In this document: positions 5,442 to 6,082 of the stretch, one piece after another
Layout: every line of letters begins with the position of its first letter
Numbering within the stretch: the stretch's first letter is position 1
Assembly (NCBI GenBank): GCA_965371355.1
Contig: CBDUYD010000172.1
Location: 1-6,082 of the forward strand
Reading direction: 5' to 3'
Source of the DNA: JASJHI01 sp965371355
GTDB taxonomy: Bacteria > Actinomycetota > Acidimicrobiia > Acidimicrobiales > Ilumatobacteraceae
Length of the DNA: 6,082 bases
Notes under the pieces: generated by a model
What the model was told of the DNA's origin: nothing
Database searches by the model: none
The model's input: only the letters and a program-made list of their open reading frames with translations
Translations under genes and position numbers: made by a program

Positions 5442-6082
5442 ATGGCGTCACGGTCAGCCGACGACTCCGAACGGTTCGCCGAGCGCTACACGGTGATGGG
5501 TGCCCCGGCGGCCCTCGCCGTCGAGACCGAGGCGCTCGGCAGCGACTACCAGGCGAACGGCTACACGACGATCGACCAGGCCGATGAACTGGGTCGGGTC
5601 TGCGGGTTGGCGCAGGGCCAGGTGCTCGTCGATGTCGGTTCGGGCTGCGGCTGGCCCGGGCTCTACCTCGCGTTGAAGCACGGGTGCGCGTCGATCACGA
5701 TCGACCGGGTCGCGGCGGGCGTCGAGGTGTCAGCGCGGCGTGCGGTGAGAGATGGGCAGGAGCGGACGAGCCTGGCGATCCAGGCGGACGCGACCGCTCT
5801 TCCCCTGCGGTCGGCCTCGGTCGACGTGGTGCTCCACACCGATCTGCTGTGTTGACTGCGCCGCAAGCTCTCCGTGCTGAGAGCGTGCAGGCGGATCCTG
5901 CGGCCGGGTGGTCGGCTCGCATTCTTGACCATCGAGCCGACTCCGGGACTGACGTCCGCGCAGCGGCGCCGCGCACATCGGCTCGGACCTCCGGGTGCGT
6001 CGGTTCCCACGAGCTATCCGAGCCTGCTGCGCTCCGCCGGCTTCGTCGACGTCGTCGCCACCGACCTCACCGACGACTACCG
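5442..6082 (+). CDS. Class I SAM-dependent methyltransferase with one internal in-frame TGA (selenocysteine candidate; 3' end outside window)
   Basis: The frame runs 213 codons from the ATG at 5442 to the right edge with a single TGA at codon 138. Before it: a family-like N-terminus with YTVMGAPAALAVE (16-28) and LGSDYQANGYTT (32-43), SAM-binding motif I VLVDVGSGCGWPGLYLA (61-77), an acidic residue after strand 2 (ITIDRV, Asp88), and ADATALPLRSASVDVVLHTDLLC (115-137) covering motifs II/III. After the TGA the same frame continues LRRKLSVLRACRRILRPGGRLAFLT; LRPGGRLAF is the classic post-motif block of these enzymes. It ends with YPSLLRSAGFVDV, also typical. The fold is therefore split only by the TGA, not by a frameshift. 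If the TGA terminates, the protein is a 137-residue fragment lacking strands 5-7 and is probably inactive. If it is read as selenocysteine, the site is C-U-L, where I recall relatives having Cys-Cys-Leu. A downstream hairpin supports recoding; a Cys- or Trp-codon mutation or base error is the alternative. The substrate is unknown. The gene diverges from the YgjV-like gene. Confidence 0.8.
5853..5855 (+). other. In-frame TGA codon inside the methyltransferase (Sec or nonsense)
   Basis: TGT TGA CTG: the TGA follows Cys137 and precedes Leu139 at the end of strand 4, next to the active-site region of class I methyltransferases. TGA is one base away from TGC/TGT (Cys) and TGG (Trp). Codon use and family motifs are unbroken on both sides. 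Confidence 0.6.
5856..5890 (+). promoter_or_regulatory. SECIS-like hairpin immediately downstream of the TGA
   Basis: GCTCTC (5867-5872) pairs perfectly with GAGAGC (5879-5884) around the 6-nt loop CGTGCT (5873-5878). Below one A.G mismatch, GCA (5863-5865) pairs with TGC (5886-5888), and one more C-G pair follows another mismatch. The loop starts 17 nt after the TGA and has G as its second base and T as its third. Known bacterial SECIS elements lie directly 3' of the UGA, with a short upper stem and a G among the first two loop bases. E. coli fdhF has a 6-nt AGGUCU loop 17 nt after its UGA. The bulged U of the fdhF stem is not obvious here. The structure was hand-folded, not computed. Confidence 0.45.

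Noticed and set aside
5856..6082. Separate downstream gene or frameshift after the methyltransferase TGA
   Set aside because: The continuation is in the same frame with no plausible new start and supplies exactly the missing strands of the same methyltransferase, so a single interrupted or recoded gene fits better.

Overview
The window is GC-rich, with G or C dominating third codon positions. Protein style (split b6-type cytochrome b, likely leaderless starts, GSGCGWP-type methyltransferase) suggests a high-GC actinobacterium, perhaps an acidimicrobial/Ilumatobacter-like lineage. That placement is inference. There are no RNA genes, insertion sequences or CRISPR arrays.

Left half (1-3725, minus strand): a tightly coupled electron-transport operon. 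In transcription order it holds a membrane-anchored monohaem cytochrome c with three extra C-terminal membrane segments (3725-2952), a 601-residue GltD-like flavoprotein with extra C-terminal 2x[4Fe-4S] ferredoxin sites (2952-1147), a cytochrome b6-like dihaem subunit (1150-347), and a subunit IV-like protein that runs off the left edge (357-1). Stop and start codons overlap at all three junctions (TGATG, ATGA, and an 11-base overlap). The four products probably form one complex: a cytochrome bc/b6f-like quinone-oxidising core wired to an NAD(P)H-reactive iron-sulfur flavoprotein. No Rieske gene is visible. The Qo motif reads APWY instead of PEWY. This is not the usual actinobacterial QcrCAB arrangement, in which cytochrome b is one long unsplit chain.

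Middle (3726-4693, plus strand): a divergent intergenic region, then a complete alpha/beta hydrolase. The hydrolase contains a young-looking in-frame 3 x 15-bp tandem repeat just ahead of its nucleophile elbow.

Right part: a minus-strand gene (5350-4700) joins a three-helix YgjV-like membrane domain to a GNAT-like C-terminal domain. It converges on the hydrolase with only 6 bp between them. It diverges from a SAM-dependent methyltransferase (5442 to the right edge) across 91 bp that hold a nested inverted repeat.

The most striking local signal is in the methyltransferase. Its frame is open across all 641 available bases except for one TGA at 5853-5855. Convincing methyltransferase sequence continues in the same frame after it, and a hairpin starts just downstream. 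The hairpin's 6-nt loop begins 17 nt after the TGA and has G as its second base, which matches bacterial SECIS geometry. The gene is therefore either a candidate selenoprotein or a point-mutated/miscalled gene; the sequence alone cannot decide.
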